Assembly (NCBI GenBank): GCA_946011725.1
Contig: CAMGBT010000002.1
Location: 1-64,000, forward strand
Reading direction: 5' to 3'
Length of the DNA stretch: 64,000 nt
DNA from: an uncultured Bacteroidales bacterium
GTDB taxonomy: Bacteria; Bacteroidota; Bacteroidia; Bacteroidales; Muribaculaceae
Both the position numbers and the translations under genes were made by a program. Positions 61,085-64,000 of the stretch are shown one piece after another. The notes under the pieces are model-generated. The model was not told where the DNA came from. It did not search any database and saw only the letters and a program-made list of their open reading frames with translations. Positions within the stretch are counted from its first letter, which is position 1; each line of letters opens with the position of its first letter.

Positions 61085-62644
61085 ATGATGCGCATTAAAT
61101 ACCTATTCATTTTGTTTGTGCTGGGCTGCTCGTTCAGCTCGCGAGCATCCTCCTTGCCGCAGATGCTCAGCACCGCCCTCGATTCGCTCGACGCTGCCAT
61201 TGATCGCTATCCCGACCTCTACAATCAGCGCCATTTGCACATCGATTCCTTAGTTATTGTCACCATCAAGCCCGGGCAGCGTCCCGACGCGTCGGATTAT
61301 TTGTCGATCGCTCGCGCTTACGACGGTTTCAACGTCGACTCTGCCGCACATTATTATTATGCTGCATTTCAGCTATTTACGCCCGGCACACAAGAATATT
61401 TCTCCACCACTATCGACATGGCCTATCAGTATGCCAAGATGTGTCGGTTCAGCGATGCCAAATTTTTGCTTAACTCCTTCGATGTCAGCTTGTTGTCTGC
61501 GGAAAATAGGCTCAAATATTATGGTATTGCTTCGCGGATATGTATTGATGACCTCAATTTTTCACGTGCTGTTTTAAACCGCGCGCAGTTGATGAATCAT
61601 GCAATCGAACTGCTTGATTCACTGAATAATTGCTTGTCGGATAACTCTATGGCGCGATGGCTCGTTGAGTCGCGCAAGAGTGCTATCCGAGGTGATAATA
61701 TCCGCGCTATGGGCGAATTGAACGAGGCAATTGCTTCTTTCCCGCCCGATTCGCCCACATACGCCATGCTCACCGCCATGTTGGCCGACTGCTATGACAA
61801 TCGCCCCGACAAGTTATATGAACGCGCGTACTACCTTGCCTTGTCGGCACGGGCCGACATTTTGAACGTGAATTGCGATGTGGCTTCGCTCGCCAACTTA
61901 GGCGAAACGCTCATGGATCTGGGCGATAAAGACCGTGCTTTCAGGTACTTAGAGCTCTCCAGTCGCATCATGCGCGACAGTGGTTCGCTCATGTTCTTGG
62001 CCGCTACATCACCTCGATTTATCGAAGTAGCCGGCAAGGTGCACGAAGCTGATTTGAGCACCAACCGTGCAGGCATCATCGTAATCGTCGCCCTCACATT
62101 GATGATTATTTTGTTGGCAGCCGTGGTACTCAACTCCAAGATCCGCTCGGCTCACGACGAGCACACCGCCCGGCAGCTGCGCGATTCAGTGGCCAATCGC
62201 GAACTTTACATCACCCAATTGCTCAAACTATGCTCTTCGTATGTGGATGGTTTTGAGGAGCTTACGCGCTTTGTGACTCGCAAACTGAAAGCCAATCAGG
62301 CGGCTGACCTGCTTAGTAATATCGAGAGCGGCCGTATGCTCACCGAGTTCTCCGAGAAGTTCTTCGTGGTATACGACGAAGCCGTCCTCAAGATTTTCCC
62401 CAACTTTGTGGCTGATGTCAACCGTCTGCTACAGCCCGACAAGCAAGTGGAGTTGCCAAGCGTCGGCAGGCTGAGTCCCGAATTGCGTATCCTTGCTTTT
62501 ATGCGATTGGGCGTGACCGACAGCACCCGCATCAGCAAGTTCTTGGGATTGTCGCTCAATACCATCTACACCTACCGCAATCGAATGAAAAATCGCGCCA
62601 TCGACCGCGAAAACTTCGAGGACAACGTTTTGAAAATCGCCTGA
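61085..62644 (+). CDS. Membrane-anchored TPR regulator with C-terminal HTH (DUF6377-like)
   Basis: A 519-residue protein from ATG 61085 (a second ATG follows directly). The N-terminus is a signal peptide or lipobox (FVLGCSFSS, Cys near 16). Residues about 30-330 are helical TPR-like repeats in the periplasm. A single membrane helix (GIIVIVALTLMIILLAAVVL) lies near 335-355, then a coiled segment and a cytoplasmic C-terminus ending in a LuxR-type helix-turn-helix: RILAFMRLGVTDSTRISKFL and SLNTIYTYRNRMKNRA. This matches the DUF6377-type regulators of Bacteroidetes, thought to sense surface state and act on DNA. No partner operon is adjacent. An in-frame start at 61028 lies inside the promoter and is rejected. 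Confidence 0.8.
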   Translation: MMRIKYLFILFVLGCSFSSRASSLPQMLSTALDSLDAAIDRYPDLYNQRHLHIDSLVIVTIKPGQRPDASDYLSIARAYDGFNVDSAAHYYYAAFQLFTPGTQEYFSTTIDMAYQYAKMCRFSDAKFLLNSFDVSLLSAENRLKYYGIASRICIDDLNFSRAVLNRAQLMNHAIELLDSLNNCLSDNSMARWLVESRKSAIRGDNIRAMGELNEAIASFPPDSPTYAMLTAMLADCYDNRPDKLYERAYYLALSARADILNVNCDVASLANLGETLMDLGDKDRAFRYLELSSRIMRDSGSLMFLAATSPRFIEVAGKVHEADLSTNRAGIIVIVALTLMIILLAAVVLNSKIRSAHDEHTARQLRDSVANRELYITQLLKLCSSYVDGFEELTRFVTRKLKANQAADLLSNIESGRMLTEFSEKFFVVYDEAVLKIFPNFVADVNRLLQPDKQVELPSVGRLSPELRILAFMRLGVTDSTRISKFLGLSLNTIYTYRNRMKNRAIDRENFEDNVLKIA

Positions 62645-62782
62645 AATCGCTTGATTATAGCTTATATTTCTACAAAATTGTATCATTCTTAAAATGCTGA
62701 TTAATAGATGAATAATAATATTTAAAGCCTATATTTATTTATATTGCACTTCAATTTAATTTTCAAGTGAACTTTTTCGTAG

Positions 62783-62790
62783 TAACTTTG
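62783..62790 (+). promoter_or_regulatory. Orphan plus-strand promoter
   Basis: TAACTTTG followed by CAATG. No strong -33 element. No ORF longer than five codons begins after it; a hairpin with a U-tract follows at 62912-62939. Confidence 0.5.
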
Positions 62791-62793
62791 CAA

Positions 62794-62939
62794 TGTAAAT
62801 AAACAAAAAAGGTCTAAGATTCAAGGTTATTATTTAGGATTATTCAGTAATAGACAACAAGGATTTATAAATGGTTTTAGGTATTTAGTGTTAGCAACAA
62901 CACAAGAAATCAACCGGGCCGCGAGGTATCGGTTTTTTT
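62794..62939 (+). ncRNA. Candidate small RNA with antisense matches to the susC leader
   Basis: A unit of about 146 nt between a -7 element and a terminator-like hairpin (AACCG/CGGTT around a GC loop, then seven T). Only a five-codon ATG frame (62871) is present. It contains ATTCAAGGTT (62819-62828) and ATTATTCAGT (62839-62848). The same two 10-mers, in the same order, occur on the plus strand at 24564-24573 and 24578-24587, which is antisense to the susC leader. A 5-bp stem GTCTA/TAGAC (62812-62816, 62851-62855) would frame this segment as a loop. The 62645-62782 gap before it is AT-rich with no gene seen. Confidence 0.35.
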
Positions 62940-62952
62940 CTTATATATACAC

Positions 62953-62986
62953 CAGCGGAGCGCCCCAACCACGGGGCGCTCCGCTG
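62953..62986 (-). terminator. Terminator-like hairpin after the DUF318 permease
   Basis: A perfect 14-bp stem CAGCGGAGCGCCCC / GGGGCGCTCCGCTG with a 6-nt loop. It lies 17 bp past the permease stop on the minus strand and also faces the plus-strand RNA unit. No U-tract on either side. Confidence 0.75.
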
Positions 62987-63002
62987 TCGGTTTCCGGGGT
63001 TG

Positions 63003-63971
63003 CTATAGCAGCAGATTGTTGAGGTATCCCAAAATGATGATGCCAAGGGTTACGGCACCGAAGAAGATGGCCACCAGTCGCCATGTCATCACCTTTTTGA
63101 GCATGGTGGCTTCGGGAAGCGACAAGCCCACCACCGCCATCATGAATGCCAGGGCGGTGCCGATGCTCACGCCTTTAGCCACCAACACTTGAATCACCGG
63201 CACGATGCCGGCGGCGTTGGCATACATCGGCACGGCCAATATCACGGCCACCGGCACAGCGTACCAGTTGCCGCTACCAAGCCATTCGGCGAAGAACTCA
63301 TCTGGCACGTAGCCATGGATGGCTGCGCCCAACGCGATGCCGATAATAATGTACAGCAACACGCCCCGCACTATACCCAGCGCATCGCGCACTATCGCCG
63401 GCAGGCGGTGTAGGAAAGTGGTGTGTTCAGCTTGCCATGTCTCGGCTTCCGCCTGCGAGTTGGCGATAATCTGTTGCACCCACGGCGTGAGGTTGCGCTC
63501 CAACCGGAAACGGCCCAAAATTATGCCGCCGAGGGTGCCCATGATGATGCCGCCGCTCACATAAATGGCGGTGAACTTCCAGCCGAATGAGCCGGCAAGC
63601 ATGGCCACGGCTACCTCGTTCACAAAGGGTGAAGTGATTAGAAATGAGAGCGTTACGCCCAATGGTATACCCCCGCGGACGAAGCCGATAAAAAGCGGAA
63701 TCGACGAGCACGAGCAGAACGGTGTCACCGCGCCGAACAGCGATGCCAGCAGGTATTGCAGCCCATAGAATCGGTGCGAGGTTAGGTGGGACCGAAGCCG
63801 CTCAATCGGGAAGTACGCGTTGATGATGCCCATCAAAATCGAGATGCCGAACAGCAGTAGCACGATCTTGATGGTATCGTACACGAAGAAGTTGAGCGCC
63901 GCGCCTAAGTGCGACTGCTCCGAAAGGCCTATCAGGCTGTAAATCAGCCAGTCGGCAAAGGTTTGAATCAT
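63003..63971 (-). CDS. DUF318/ArsP-like permease
   Basis: A 322-residue inner-membrane protein with about eight helices. VTPFCSCSSIPLFIGFVRGG with the CSCSS core and SFLITSPFVNEVAVAML mark the DUF318/ArsP group, which exports organic arsenicals, metals or related compounds. A cytoplasmic loop (about 155-205) separates the two halves. The second half has VPMYANAAGIVPVIQVLVAK. Its ATG overlaps the stop of the preceding gene (ATGA), whose end fits a small thioredoxin-like partner common beside these permeases. Substrate unknown. Confidence 0.82.
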   Translation of the reverse strand: MIQTFADWLIYSLIGLSEQSHLGAALNFFVYDTIKIVLLLFGISILMGIINAYFPIERLRSHLTSHRFYGLQYLLASLFGAVTPFCSCSSIPLFIGFVRGGIPLGVTLSFLITSPFVNEVAVAMLAGSFGWKFTAIYVSGGIIMGTLGGIILGRFRLERNLTPWVQQIIANSQAEAETWQAEHTTFLHRLPAIVRDALGIVRGVLLYIIIGIALGAAIHGYVPDEFFAEWLGSGNWYAVPVAVILAVPMYANAAGIVPVIQVLVAKGVSIGTALAFMMAVVGLSLPEATMLKKVMTWRLVAIFFGAVTLGIIILGYLNNLLL

Positions 63972-64000
63972 GTCAGCAGCTCTTTGATTTGGTCAACATT
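63968..64000 (-). CDS. 3' end of a small gene upstream of the permease
   Basis: Only the last ten codons lie in the window (NVDQIKELLT then stop). The stop TGA overlaps the permease ATG. The ending resembles the small redox-active thioredoxin-like proteins (TM0996/MTH895 type, often ending in EIKELL) commonly paired with DUF318 permeases; that identity is inference from a few residues and position. Confidence 0.4.
   Translation of the reverse strand, partial: NVDQIKELLT

Overview
The window comes from a GC-rich member of the Bacteroidales, most likely Muribaculaceae or a close relative. The reasons are promoters of the Bacteroidetes type (TTTG, about 20 bp, then TAnnTTTG) before many genes, a SusC/SusD locus, a PorU/PorV type IX secretion pair plus three proteins with type IX C-terminal sorting domains, a three-subunit Bacteroides-type fumarate reductase, DUF4254 and DUF6377-like proteins, and high-GC coding DNA broken by short AT-rich promoter gaps. 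The exact genus is inference.

Layout. 1-5.7 kb: the tail of a type IX cargo protein, then ispF, a HAD phosphatase, polA and a small membrane protein. 5.7-8.3 kb: trmD (minus), an RsmI-like methylase and an MBL-fold hydrolase. 8.5-11 kb: two glycosyltransferases and a WaaP-type kinase (envelope glycan genes). 11-13.8 kb (minus): DUF4254, a GT9 heptosyltransferase-like enzyme and ruvB. 14-24.5 kb (minus): a SusC-SusD locus with two surface lipoproteins and, behind a terminator, a GHL10 glycoside-hydrolase-like protein with a type IX sorting tail. 24.6-25.8 kb: intergenic DNA with a decayed chitobiase-type domain, tRNA-Cys, hairpin repeats and tRNA-Gln. 25.8-31.8 kb (minus): rex, a degenerate FAH-family protein, porU and porV. 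32-34.4 kb: another type IX cargo. 34.7-38.7 kb (minus): frdCAB, with an extended cytochrome b subunit. 39-44 kb (plus): pgi, murI, a Fic protein and hipBA. 44-49.7 kb (minus): parE, coaD, an S41 protease and a GT39 enzyme. 49.9-55.8 kb (minus): a six-gene operon rlmN-pdxA-nucleotidyltransferase-M28 peptidase-sufE-POT transporter. 55.9-60.8 kb (plus): tRNA-Leu, an ECF sigma factor, an AGCS symporter, lgt, a BASS transporter and a Crp-like regulator. 61-62.6 kb: a membrane TPR/HTH regulator. 63-64 kb (minus): a DUF318 permease behind the end of a small co-transcribed gene.

Most genes are housekeeping. The parts least explained by known annotation are non-coding: (i) a dispersed intergenic repeat with a CGAGC-GAGCTCG-type hairpin and a second module (GGCTTCCGCCTC core) that occurs in both orientations; (ii) two orphan promoter-plus-terminator units (about 60774-60886 minus and 62794-62939 plus) that look like small RNA genes, the second sharing two 10-nt antisense matches with the susC leader; (iii) a 27-bp palindrome over the hipBA promoter. 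Among proteins, PolA has lost every proofreading residue I looked for, the FAH-like protein lacks its metal site, and FrdC carries an unusual tail of about 135 residues.
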